From Mesorhizobium sp. (GTDB taxonomy: Bacteria; Pseudomonadota; Alphaproteobacteria; Rhizobiales; Rhizobiaceae), in contig NZ_JAEULZ010000016.1 in NCBI RefSeq assembly GCF_016793485.1, forward strand, positions 1 through 64,000: a DNA stretch of 64,000 bases. Reading direction: 5' to 3'. A model generated the notes under the pieces. The model was not told where the DNA came from and did no database searches. It worked only from the letters and a program-made list of their open reading frames with translations. The position numbers were made by a program, and so were the translations under genes. Numbering within the stretch: the first letter of the stretch is position 1; every line of letters starts with the position of its first letter. This document shows, in pieces, positions 56,802-64,000 of this stretch.

Positions 56802-57803
56802 ATGCAGCTCGGCATGATGGGACTTGGCAGGATGGGCGCGAACATGGTGCGCCGCCTGATGAAGGATGGCCACGAATGCGTCGTGTTCGACATCAACGCC
56901 GGTGCGGTCGCCGATCTTGCCAAGGAGGGCGGTGTCGGCGCGTCATCGCTCGAAGATTTTGTCGGCAAGCTGGCAAAGCCCCGGGCGGTCTGGCTGATGC
57001 TGCCGGCAGCCATCACCGGTAAGGTCGTGCACCAGGTCGCCGCGCTTCTGGAACCCGGCGATACCATCATAGACGGTGGCAACTCCAACTACCGTGACGC
57101 CGTTGATCTCGGTGCGGAACTCGCCAAGATCGGCATCAGTTTCGTTGACGTCGGCACTTCGGGTGGCGTGTGGGGCCTGGATCGCGGCTACTGCCTCATG
57201 ATCGGTGGCCCGGAGGATGCCGTGAAACGGCTCGACCCGATCTTTGCGTCACTTGCACCAGGTGCGGACAAAGGCGCGGCTCCACCGGCAGCAGCCGGGA
57301 CCGCCCCCTACGGTTACCTGCATTGTGGGCCGAGCGGCGCGGGACATTTCGTGAAGATGGTGCACAACGGCATCGAATACGGCTTGATGGCCGCCTATGC
57401 AGAGGGTTTCAACATCCTGCAGGCTGCCGATTCCGGCAAGAAGGCGCGCACGGCCGACGCCGAGACGACACCGCTCGACCAGCCGCAATACTACCAGTTC
57501 GATATCGATCTGCCGGCGGTCGCCGAGGTCTGGCGGCATGGCTCCGTGGTCGGCTCATGGTTGCTTGACCTGACAGCAGGAGCACTTGCCGCCGACCCGA
57601 CCCTGAAGAACTTCGGCGGCCGTGTCTCGGACTCCGGGGAGGGTCGTTGGACGCTGAAAGCCGCGATCGACACTGGCGTGCCGGCGCCCGTACTCTCCAC
57701 GGCGTTGTTTGATCGCTTCTCCTCGCGCGGCGAATCCGAATTCGCTGACAAGCTGCTTTCGGCGATGCGGTTCGCCTTCGGCGGACACCTGGAGAAGAAG
57801 TAG
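56802..57803 (+). CDS. gnd: 6-phosphogluconate dehydrogenase (decarboxylating), short form
   Basis: Oxidises 6-phosphogluconate to ribulose 5-phosphate and CO2. The start at 56802 (MQLGMMGLGRMGANMV) has GAGG eight bases upstream; an ATG two codons earlier would be too close to it. The 333-residue length is the short-chain form (YqeC/GndA type), not the 470-residue enterobacterial form. The NAD(P) loop is GLGRMGANM, the substrate-binding GTSGGVWGLDRGYCLMIGG follows, and GPSGAGHFVKMVHNGIEYG holds the catalytic lysine. A proline/alanine insert (APPAAAGTAPYGY) precedes it. The isoform often prefers NAD; that is not decided here. Confidence 0.93.
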   Translation: MQLGMMGLGRMGANMVRRLMKDGHECVVFDINAGAVADLAKEGGVGASSLEDFVGKLAKPRAVWLMLPAAITGKVVHQVAALLEPGDTIIDGGNSNYRDAVDLGAELAKIGISFVDVGTSGGVWGLDRGYCLMIGGPEDAVKRLDPIFASLAPGADKGAAPPAAAGTAPYGYLHCGPSGAGHFVKMVHNGIEYGLMAAYAEGFNILQAADSGKKARTADAETTPLDQPQYYQFDIDLPAVAEVWRHGSVVGSWLLDLTAGALAADPTLKNFGGRVSDSGEGRWTLKAAIDTGVPAPVLSTALFDRFSSRGESEFADKLLSAMRFAFGGHLEKK

Positions 57804-57938
57804 GTCGCCGCATAGACCCGCGTTCGTCAAAATAACTGTGACTTACGTGGCGTCAACGACTGGTTAGGACACGTCGCGGATTGCCAGACGAGTTCAGCGG
57901 GTATTCTCCTCGAATTGGCTTTTTGAGGAGGGACCATT

Positions 57939-58628
57939 ATGTCTAAAAAGCTGATTGCGGAGTTTCTAGGTACATTCTGGCTTGTATTCGGCGGTTGCGG
58001 CAGCGCGGTACTGGCCGCAGGCTTTCCGGAATTGGGAATCGGATTTACCGGCGTGGCGCTGGCGTTCGGGTTGACGGTGCTGACCATGGCCTATGCGGTC
58101 GGCGGCATTTCGGGCGGACATTTCAATCCGGCAGTGTCTGTCGGCCTGATGGTCGCCGGGCGTTTCGACGCCAAGGATCTGATCCCCTACGTCATAACGC
58201 AGGTGGTCGCCGCCATAGCGGCATCCGCCGTGCTCTATATCATTGTCAGCGGCAAGGCGGATTTCGCCGGCATCGGCGGATTTGCCACGAACGGCTACGG
58301 CGAAGCCTCGCCCGGCAAGTTCGGGCTGGGTTCGGCCCTGCTGATCGAGGTCGTCCTCACATTCGGGTTCCTGATCGTCATCCTGGGCTCGACCCATGGC
58401 CGCGTCCCGGCAGGGTTTGCGCCGATCGCCATCGGCCTCGCCCTGACGCTCATTCACCTCATCTCGATCCCAGTTACCAACACGTCGGTCAATCCGGCGC
58501 GTTCCACCGGCCCAGCGCTCTTCGTGGGTGGCGTGGCGTTGCAGCAGCTCTGGCTGTTCTGGGTCGCGCCGATCGTCGGTGCGGCGCTTGCCGGCTTCGT
58601 CCACAAGTCCCTGCTCGAAAAGGACTGA
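57939..58628 (+). CDS. aqpZ: Aquaporin Z
   Basis: A 229-residue water channel with six helices and two NPA half-helices: NPA at residues 63-65 ([11 protein letters not shown]) and 185-187 ([10 protein letters not shown]), with the selectivity-filter Arg188. The sequence around the first NPA and the short loops favour a water-selective AqpZ over a glycerol facilitator, which would carry an Asp after the second NPA. GAGGAGG precedes the ATG. It stands alone, ending at a strong terminator. Confidence 0.95.
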   Translation: MSKKLIAEFLGTFWLVFGGCGSAVLAAGFPELGIGFTGVALAFGLTVLTMAYAVGGISGGHFNPAVSVGLMVAGRFDAKDLIPYVITQVVAAIAASAVLYIIVSGKADFAGIGGFATNGYGEASPGKFGLGSALLIEVVLTFGFLIVILGSTHGRVPAGFAPIAIGLALTLIHLISIPVTNTSVNPARSTGPALFVGGVALQQLWLFWVAPIVGAALAGFVHKSLLEKD

Positions 58629-58651
58629 CGCTGGCTACGGCTGGAAAAATA

Positions 58652-58681
58652 ACGGCGCCCTGGAGGCGCCGTTTCTTTTTT
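58652..58681 (+). terminator. Rho-independent terminator of aqpZ
   Basis: A perfect 9-bp stem AACGGCGCC (58652-58660) / GGCGCCGTT (58666-58674), 5-base loop, then TTTCTTTTTT. It starts 24 bases after the aqpZ stop and 20 bases from the phbB stop, and may also serve the minus strand. Confidence 0.93.
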
Positions 58682-58701
58682 GGTCTGCGGAAAACGGCGT
58701 A

Positions 58702-59427
58702 TCAGGCGAAATACTGCCCGCCATTGGCGGTGATTGTCGATCCCGTGATGAAGCCGGCTTCATCCGAAGCCAGGAAGACGACGCAGCGTGCGATCTCTTC
58801 CGGTTCGCCCAACCGGCCGACCGGTATCTGCGGAATGATGCGTTCGTTGAGCACCTTCTCGTCGATGGCCTTCACCATCTCCGTCGCGATGTAGCCAGGC
58901 GCGATCACATTGACGGTGATGCCGGCACGAGCCCCTTCCTGCGCCAGCGCCTTGGTGAAACCGATGTCGCCGGCCTTCGCAGCCGAATAATTGGCTTGGC
59001 CTGCCTGACCCTTCTGGCCGTTGATCGAGGAGATCGTGATCACGCGGCCAAATTTCCTGTCGCGCATGCCGCTCCACAGCGGATGCGTCATGTTGAAGAC
59101 ACCAGAGAGGTTGGTGTCGATGACCTCTTTCCACTGCTGGGGCGTCATCCGATGGAACATGGCGTCACGCGTGATGCCGGCATTGTTGACGAGGACGTCG
59201 ACAGGACCGAGATCGGCCTCAACCTGCTTGATACCCGCCGCGCAGGCTTCGTAGTCAGCCACAGACCATTTGTAGACAGGAATGCCTGTGTCCGCCTTGA
59301 ACTTTGCCGCAGCTTCGTCGTTGCCGGCATAGTTGGCCGCAACCTTATATCCCGCTGCCTTCAAGCCGATCGAAATGGCTGCGCCAATACCACGCGAACC
59401 TCCGGTAACGAGTGCGACCCGTGTCAT
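58702..59427 (-). CDS. phbB: Acetoacetyl-CoA reductase
   Basis: NADPH-dependent SDR that reduces acetoacetyl-CoA to (R)-3-hydroxybutyryl-CoA for polyhydroxybutyrate synthesis. It has 241 residues. The cofactor loop is TGGSRGIG at 8-15, NNAG at 81-84, catalytic Ser133/134, and Tyr147/Lys151 in ANYSAAKAG. DAMFHRMTPQQW and TISSINGQKGQ are hallmarks of PhbB/PhaB rather than FabG. It lies 109 bp after phbA on the same strand. The polymerase gene phbC is not in the window. Confidence 0.96.
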   Translation of the reverse strand: MTRVALVTGGSRGIGAAISIGLKAAGYKVAANYAGNDEAAAKFKADTGIPVYKWSVADYEACAAGIKQVEADLGPVDVLVNNAGITRDAMFHRMTPQQWKEVIDTNLSGVFNMTHPLWSGMRDRKFGRVITISSINGQKGQAGQANYSAAKAGDIGFTKALAQEGARAGITVNVIAPGYIATEMVKAIDEKVLNERIIPQIPVGRLGEPEEIARCVVFLASDEAGFITGSTITANGGQYFA

Positions 59428-59468
59428 GCTTTCCTCCCCTTGGGTGGGGTCAATTGTGAATGGAAAAA

Positions 59469-59520
59469 CGGTGAATGGAAAGCGGCAGAAGGATCGTTGC
59501 CGGCACTATTCCATTCACCG
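59469..59520. repeat. Inverted repeat in the phbA-phbB spacer
   Basis: CGGTGAATGGAA (59469-59480) and TTCCATTCACCG (59509-59520) form a perfect 12-bp stem around a 28-base loop. A partial extra unit (GTGAATGGAAA at 59456-59466) precedes it, so the region looks like a short tandem repeat with an inverted copy. No T-tract follows. Confidence 0.7.
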
Positions 59521-59536
59521 CTGACAGTTACCGGCT

Positions 59537-60715
59537 TCAGAGCGCCTCGACACACATGGCGACGCCCATGCCGCCGCCGATGCAGAGCGTAGCCAGGCCC
59601 TTCTTGCCACCGCGACGCTTCAGCTCATAGACCAGCGTGTTGAAGACGCGCGCGCCCGACGCGCCCACCGGATGGCCGATGGCGATGGCACCGCCATTGA
59701 CGTTGACGATATCCGGGTTCCAGCCCATGTCCTTGTTGACCGCGCAAGCCTGCGCGGCGAAAGCTTCGTTGGCCTCCACGAGGTCGAGATCACCGACCGA
59801 CCAGCCCGCCTTCTCAAGCGCCTTGCGCGAGGCCGGTATCGGGCCGGTGCCCATGATCGCCGGATCGACGCCAGCGGTCGCCCAGGACACGATCCGCACC
59901 AATGGAGTGAGGCCACGGCGAGCCGCTTCCTCCTCCGTCATCAGCACGACCGCGGCAGCGCCGTCATTGATGCCTGAAGCATTGGCTGCCGTAACCGTGC
60001 CATCCTTGTCGAAGGCCGGCTTCAGCTTCGCGACGGTCTCCAGCGTCGTGCCCACCCTGATATATTCGTCCTGATCTACGATCGTGTCGCCCTTGCGGCC
60101 CTTGATCGTGACCGGGACGATCTCGTCCTTGAAGCGGCCGGCGTTCTGTGCAGCTTCCGCCTTGTTCTGCGAGGCGACGGCGAAGCGGTCCTGCTCCTCA
60201 CGGGTCAGCTGCCATTTGCGTGCGACGTTCTCGGCCGTGATGCCCATGTGATAGCCGTGGAATGCATCGGTCAGACCATCCTTGATCATGGTGTCGACCA
60301 GCTTCAAGTCGCCCATCTTCACACCGGCGCGCAGGTACTGCGCGTGGGGGGCCATCGACATGGATTCCTGTCCACCCGCGACGATGATCTTGGCATCGCC
60401 TGATGTGATCTGCTGCATGCCGATCGCGATTGCGCGCAAGCCTGAACCGCAGAGCTGGTTCAGGCCCCAGGCCGTTGCCTCCTGCGGGATGCCGGCCGCC
60501 ATGGCTGCCTGCCGAGCAGGATTCTGGCCTTGGGCTGCGGTCAGGATCTGGCCGAGGATGACCTCATCAACCTCTGAAGCCTCGACCTTGGACCGGACCA
60601 GCGCTTCCCTGACGGCGACGGCTCCGAGCTCGTGCCCAGGCACATTCGCGAAGGCTCCGTTGAAAGAACCAACCGGGGTACGGGCGGCGCCGGCGACGAC
60701 AATGGAAGCGGACAT
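59537..60715 (-). CDS. phbA: Acetyl-CoA acetyltransferase (beta-ketothiolase)
   Basis: Condenses two acetyl-CoA to acetoacetyl-CoA, the first step of polyhydroxybutyrate synthesis. It has 392 residues, and the catalytic residues Cys89 (QLCGSGLRA), His348 ([10 protein letters not shown]) and Cys378 (CIGGGMGVA) fall at exactly the same numbers as in the Zoogloea biosynthetic thiolase. The gene is the first of the phbA-phbB pair and is divergent from phaR across a 274-bp region rich in TGC/GCA elements, the expected PhaR control region. Confidence 0.97.
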   Translation of the reverse strand: MSASIVVAGAARTPVGSFNGAFANVPGHELGAVAVREALVRSKVEASEVDEVILGQILTAAQGQNPARQAAMAAGIPQEATAWGLNQLCGSGLRAIAIGMQQITSGDAKIIVAGGQESMSMAPHAQYLRAGVKMGDLKLVDTMIKDGLTDAFHGYHMGITAENVARKWQLTREEQDRFAVASQNKAEAAQNAGRFKDEIVPVTIKGRKGDTIVDQDEYIRVGTTLETVAKLKPAFDKDGTVTAANASGINDGAAAVVLMTEEEAARRGLTPLVRIVSWATAGVDPAIMGTGPIPASRKALEKAGWSVGDLDLVEANEAFAAQACAVNKDMGWNPDIVNVNGGAIAIGHPVGASGARVFNTLVYELKRRGGKKGLATLCIGGGMGVAMCVEAL

Positions 60716-60815
60716 GGCGTTCTCCAGAAGAAAGCAGCGGAAAGGCTGGATTTATGCACCTTTCTTCCGCGTTTCCATGCCCCAAGTCAAATCGGATGCC
60801 GCGTCCCATCTGGAG

Positions 60816-60893
60816 TGCTGCGCTATGCTGCAGCCATGCTGCGCAGCATGAATTGACCGCGTTGCAGCATAAGGATTCTTCTGCACTGCACAA
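60816..60893. promoter_or_regulatory. TGC/GCA-rich region, probable PhaR operator
   Basis: A cluster of TGCTGC and GCAGCA elements lies between phbA and phaR. It contains a perfect 16-bp palindrome CATGCTGCGCAGCATG (60835-60850), GTTGCAGCAT (60861-60870) and CTGCACTGCACAA (60881-60893). PhaR proteins of this family are known to bind TGC-rich sites and to repress their own gene and phasin genes. Placement within the shared promoter supports that role here. Confidence 0.65.
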
Positions 60894-60989
60894 AGCGCTT
60901 GGAATCGCGTCGCTTTTAGGCCTATCCTGAACTTTCAGGCGCAATCGTTACCGGGGGCAAAGGGCTGCCGGTCTTCTGGGAGGATGTCG

Positions 60990-61589
60990 ATGCCCGCCAA
61001 GGACGAACCGGTGGTAATCAAGAAATACGCAAATCGCCGCCTCTATAATACGGGCACCAGCACCTACGTGACGCTCGAAGACCTTGCCGGCATGGTAAAG
61101 CGTGGCGAGGAATTCACCGTGCAAGACGCCAAGTCGGGCGAGGACATCACGCACCCCGTCCTGACCCAGATCATCTTCGAGCTGGAGAACAAGGACGGGC
61201 AGAACATGCTGCCGATTCCCTTCCTGCGCCAGTTGATCGCCTTCTATGGCGACCAGATGCAGATGGTGGTGCCAAGCTTCCTCGAGCAGTCGATGATCGC
61301 CTTTGCCAAGGAGCAGGAGCGTTTCCGCGAGCAGATGAAGTCGGCCATGGGCAAGGGACCGATGGACATGATGCAGATGGCTACGCCGATGAAAGCGCTG
61401 GAGGATCAGACCCGCCGCAACATCGAGCTGTTCCAGAACGCCATGCGCATGTTCACGCCATTCCCGAATGGAGGGGTGACAGCAGCGTCTCCCGAACCGG
61501 CGCGCAAGGAATCGGAAAAGTCCGACGAGCTTTCGGAGCTGAAGCAGCAGATCGCCGCGATGCAACGCAAGATCGATTCGATGAACTGA
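60990..61589 (+). CDS. phaR: Polyhydroxyalkanoate synthesis repressor PhaR
   Basis: Senses the polymer granule and represses phasin and its own gene until polymer appears. The start at 60990 (MPAKDEPVVIKKYANRRLYN) has GGGAGG five bases upstream; ATG 60984 directly abuts that site and is less likely. The 199-residue chain has the conserved N-terminal DNA-binding domain (about 8-70, KKYANRRLYNTGTSTYVTLE), the PHB-accumulation regulatory domain (about 75-120, HPVLTQIIFE), then Met/Gln-rich helices and a C-terminal coiled coil (ELKQQIAAMQRKIDS). It is divergent from phbA. Confidence 0.95.
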   Translation: MPAKDEPVVIKKYANRRLYNTGTSTYVTLEDLAGMVKRGEEFTVQDAKSGEDITHPVLTQIIFELENKDGQNMLPIPFLRQLIAFYGDQMQMVVPSFLEQSMIAFAKEQERFREQMKSAMGKGPMDMMQMATPMKALEDQTRRNIELFQNAMRMFTPFPNGGVTAASPEPARKESEKSDELSELKQQIAAMQRKIDSMN

Positions 61590-61619
61590 CCGCGTATCGA
61601 CGGCGCGGCCTGTTGCCGC

Positions 61620-62027
61620 TCAATTGATGCTGATGTCACGGCCTGCGGCGCGCAGCGATACCGAGAAGCCGGCCAGGACGTCGATCAGCGCGATGACCAT
61701 CAGCACGAAGAAGACAGGGTGCGCCGCGCCCTGCACCAGCAGGAACTGGACCAGGAACGCGACGAACACGAAGGTCGACAGAAGATGATCGATCACTGAC
61801 GCATTCGAGGTGCGGGTCGCCTTCACGATCTCGACGAAGAAGAACAAAAGCGCGATGACGATCATGAGGATGCCAAGCGTCATCGAAAAGTTGCCGCCCG
61901 ACATCATGCGGAAAGAAAACAGTTCCGTCTGCCAGGGATCGCCGTTGGGCCCATCGCCGAAAAAACCTGCCAGCCCCAGGTTGTAGAGGATGAAGGGCAC
62001 GATCATCAGCGGGATACTCTTCAGCAT
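61620..62027 (-). CDS. Small four-helix membrane protein, function unknown
   Basis: A 135-residue protein with four likely transmembrane helices: about 5-22 (LMIVPFILYNLGLAGFF), 45-67, 76-96 and 102-122. The start at 62027 (MLKSIPLMIV) has GGAGA six bases upstream. Conserved-looking elements are the first-helix FILYNLGLAGFFG and FFFVEIVKATRTSNASVIDH, where a Glu sits within a helix. I recognise no functional family. It converges with phaR and lies divergent from glmM, with no suggested partner. Confidence 0.75.
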   Translation of the reverse strand: MLKSIPLMIVPFILYNLGLAGFFGDGPNGDPWQTELFSFRMMSGGNFSMTLGILMIVIALLFFFVEIVKATRTSNASVIDHLLSTFVFVAFLVQFLLVQGAAHPVFFVLMVIALIDVLAGFSVSLRAAGRDISIN

Positions 62028-62252
62028 GGCATTCTCCTGATTCCCTCGCACTCTGTAGAAAACGCCATCTGCACCCCGTCAAGGCCGCCTGCGGGCTTCT
62101 TGCCGCCGCACCAAATCCCGATCATACGGGTCGACAATGATTTCGAAGGTTTCGTAACATAAACTCACCAAATGTGATGCAAGGCAGGACCTGTTCTGTG
62201 GCAAAAACCGCGCCTTGAGAGCGGAACGCAAGGCTGTTTGGGGACGACGACT

Positions 62253-63605
62253 ATGGCTGGCAAATATTTCGGGACCGACGGCATCCGTGGGAAAGCCAAT
62301 ACATTTCCGATGACTCCGGAAGTGGCGATGAAGGTCGGCATGGCTGCCGGTCTCTCGTTCCAGCGCGGCAACCATCGGCACCGCGTCGTACTCGGCAAGG
62401 ATACCCGGCTTTCCGGTTACATGATCGAGAACGCCATGGTGGCCGGCCTGACGGCCGCCGGCATGGATGTCTTTCTTCTCGGCCCGATCCCGACGCCCGC
62501 GGTCGCCATGCTCGCACGCTCGCTGCGCGCGGACATCGGCGTGATGATCTCGGCATCACACAATCCCTATCATGACAACGGCATCAAGCTGTTTGGCCCG
62601 GACGGCTACAAGCTCTCGGACGAGATCGAGACCAACATCGAGGCCATGCTGGAGAGCGGTCTGGACATGGCGCTGGCCGATTCCGAAAGCCTCGGCCGCG
62701 CAAAGCGCATCGACGGCGTTCACGACCGCTACATCGAGTTTGCCAAACGGACGCTGCCGCGCTCCATGTCGCTGGCTGGATTGAGGGTCGTGGTCGATTG
62801 CGCCAATGGCGCCGCCTACAAGGTCGCGCCGGAAGCGCTCTGGGAACTCGGCGCGGAGGTGTTTCCGATCAATGTCGAACCCAACGGCTTCAACATCAAC
62901 CACGAATGCGGCTCGACGCACCCCGTTGGGCTGTCAAAGAAGGTGCATGAGGTGCGCGCCGACATCGGCATCGCGCTCGACGGAGATGCCGACCGCGTGG
63001 TTATCGTCGACGAGAACGGCAATGTGATCGACGGCGACCAGATCATGGGGCTTGTCGCGGAATCCTGGCAGCAATCCGGCAGGCTGGTCGGAGGTGGCGT
63101 TGTCGCCACCGTCATGTCCAACCTCGGGCTGGAGCGCTTCCTGTCGGGCATCGGCCTCGAACTCCACCGCACCAAGGTAGGCGACCGCTACGTCGTTGAG
63201 CATATGCGGGCGCACGGGTTAAATGTCGGCGGCGAACAGTCGGGCCACATCGTGCTTTCCGACTTCTCGACCACCGGCGACGGGCTCGTCTCCGCACTGC
63301 AGGTGCTTGCCTGCGTGAAACGGCAAGGCAAGCCGGTAAGCGAGGTGGCGAAGAAATTCGAGCCCGTGCCACAACTTCTGAAAAACGTTCGCTTCTCCGG
63401 TGGGAAGCCGCTCGAAGAGGCCCCAGTCAAGGCGGCGATCGAAGAGGCGCGCAGCCAGCTCGGCAAGTCGGGCCGGCTCGTCATTCGTCCGTCGGGAACC
63501 GAACCCTTGATCCGCGTCATGGCGGAGGGCGACGACCCAAGCCTTGTCCGCAAGGTGGTCGACGACATCGTTGGCGTGATCGCCGAGACGCGCAGCGCGG
63601 CCTGA
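62253..63605 (+). CDS. glmM: Phosphoglucosamine mutase
   Basis: Converts glucosamine 6-phosphate to glucosamine 1-phosphate for peptidoglycan and lipopolysaccharide precursors. The start at 62253 gives [16 protein letters not shown], the canonical N-terminus. The 450-residue length is standard. The phosphoserine is Ser102 in [13 protein letters not shown], the Mg-binding loop is ALDGDADRV, the sugar-specificity loop GGEQSGHI, and the C-terminal phosphate loop [12 protein letters not shown]. No ftsH-folP pair is upstream, but single placement is common in Hyphomicrobiales. Confidence 0.97.
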   Translation: MAGKYFGTDGIRGKANTFPMTPEVAMKVGMAAGLSFQRGNHRHRVVLGKDTRLSGYMIENAMVAGLTAAGMDVFLLGPIPTPAVAMLARSLRADIGVMISASHNPYHDNGIKLFGPDGYKLSDEIETNIEAMLESGLDMALADSESLGRAKRIDGVHDRYIEFAKRTLPRSMSLAGLRVVVDCANGAAYKVAPEALWELGAEVFPINVEPNGFNINHECGSTHPVGLSKKVHEVRADIGIALDGDADRVVIVDENGNVIDGDQIMGLVAESWQQSGRLVGGGVVATVMSNLGLERFLSGIGLELHRTKVGDRYVVEHMRAHGLNVGGEQSGHIVLSDFSTTGDGLVSALQVLACVKRQGKPVSEVAKKFEPVPQLLKNVRFSGGKPLEEAPVKAAIEEARSQLGKSGRLVIRPSGTEPLIRVMAEGDDPSLVRKVVDDIVGVIAETRSAA

Positions 63606-63679
63606 CGCCTTCGCATTTCTTTGCGACGGCAGGCGCGCGGCACTATATCAGGGTAAACTTCTGCCCGCGAGGAAATGCC

Positions 63680-64000
63680 ATGGACGCGAAGACATATCCC
63701 GTCACCCGTACCGATGCCGAGTGGCGCGCCAAGCTGACGCCCGAACAGTACCAGATCATGCGCAATCACGGCACAGAGCGGCCGGGAAGCTGCGCCCTGC
63801 TGTACGAAAAGCGCGCAGGCACCTTCAGTTGCGTCGGCTGCGACCAACCGCTGTTCGAATCCACGCTGAAATTCGAGAGCGGCACCGGCTGGCCAAGCTT
63901 CAATGACCCAGTCGCGGGATCGGTCGAGACCACCGAAGACCGGAGCTATGGAATGGTCCGGGTCGAGGTGCATTGCGCGCGCTGTGGCAGCCACCTTGGC
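63680..64000 (+). CDS. msrB: Peptide-methionine (R)-S-oxide reductase MsrB (5' part)
   Basis: Reduces the R form of methionine sulfoxide in proteins, with thioredoxin as the usual donor. The first 107 residues are present and the gene runs off the window. AGGAAA precedes the ATG. The conserved elements seen are PEQYQIMRNHGTERPGS, the first zinc pair in FSCVGCDQPLF, SGTGWPSFNDP, and the second zinc pair in VHCARCGSHLG. The catalytic cysteine (usually in an RYC/RFC motif) would lie beyond base 64000, so catalytic competence cannot be checked here. Confidence 0.95.
   Translation, partial: MDAKTYPVTRTDAEWRAKLTPEQYQIMRNHGTERPGSCALLYEKRAGTFSCVGCDQPLFESTLKFESGTGWPSFNDPVAGSVETTEDRSYGMVRVEVHCARCGSHLG

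Overview
The window is GC-rich, densely coded, and carries no rRNA, tRNA, CRISPR array, transposase or phage gene that I can see. The gene set points to an alphaproteobacterium of the order Hyphomicrobiales (Rhizobiales), most likely near Mesorhizobium/Phyllobacteriaceae: sucD-sucA-sucB-lpdA in one run, a pyruvate carboxylase with the rhizobial length and GTG start, phbAB beside phaR, a CarD-type regulator, a SUV3-like helicase beside an S4 protein, and many GANTC sites (the CcrM target) in one spacer. The family assignment is inference from gene content.

Layout. 1-7346: the 2-oxoglutarate dehydrogenase run (end of sucD, sucA, sucB, lpdA) with a MAPEG-family membrane gene and a short-chain dehydrogenase inserted before lpdA. 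7617-13409: an RND efflux pair, a tiny membrane protein and an MFS permease. 13514-16972: pyruvate carboxylase. 17166-23235: a branched-chain amino acid ABC transporter (livHMGF, a small membrane protein, livK); LivG carries an unusual C-terminal extension. 23562-27571: a trans-4-hydroxyproline catabolic cluster with a divergent GntR regulator and palindromic operators. 28052-30584: methylmalonate-semialdehyde dehydrogenase and a divergent LysR regulator.

30746-55213 holds what I consider the most interesting system. Three copies of a 16-bp operator-like palindrome, TTGAATGNNYRTTCAA, lie upstream of a Rieske oxygenase (30780), between a class III aminotransferase and a polyamine-type ABC transporter (33089-37639), and between a minus-strand operon (81-aa unknown protein, GcvT-like aminomethyltransferase, two tandem PYROXD2-like flavoproteins) and a plus-strand operon (methyltransferase, BetI-like TetR regulator, solute-binding protein, amine oxidase). 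The transporter lacks a binding-protein gene beside it, and an orphan binding protein sits 15 kb away under another copy of the same operator. I infer one dispersed regulon for uptake and catabolism of an N-containing, probably N-methylated, compound. Its substrate is unknown.

Housekeeping genes lie between these loci: a SUV3-like RNA helicase with a long low-complexity tail that contains an in-frame palindromic repeat, an S4 RNA-binding protein, ferredoxin FdxA, CarD, ribosomal protein L31 and an ABC exporter. The 635-bp spacer before the helicase holds 11 GANTC sites and a 22-nt direct repeat.

55290-64000: a sugar-porter MFS permease, short-form 6-phosphogluconate dehydrogenase, aquaporin Z, the polyhydroxybutyrate genes phbB-phbA divergent from phaR with a TGC/GCA-rich control region, a small membrane protein, glmM, and the start of msrB, which runs off the window.
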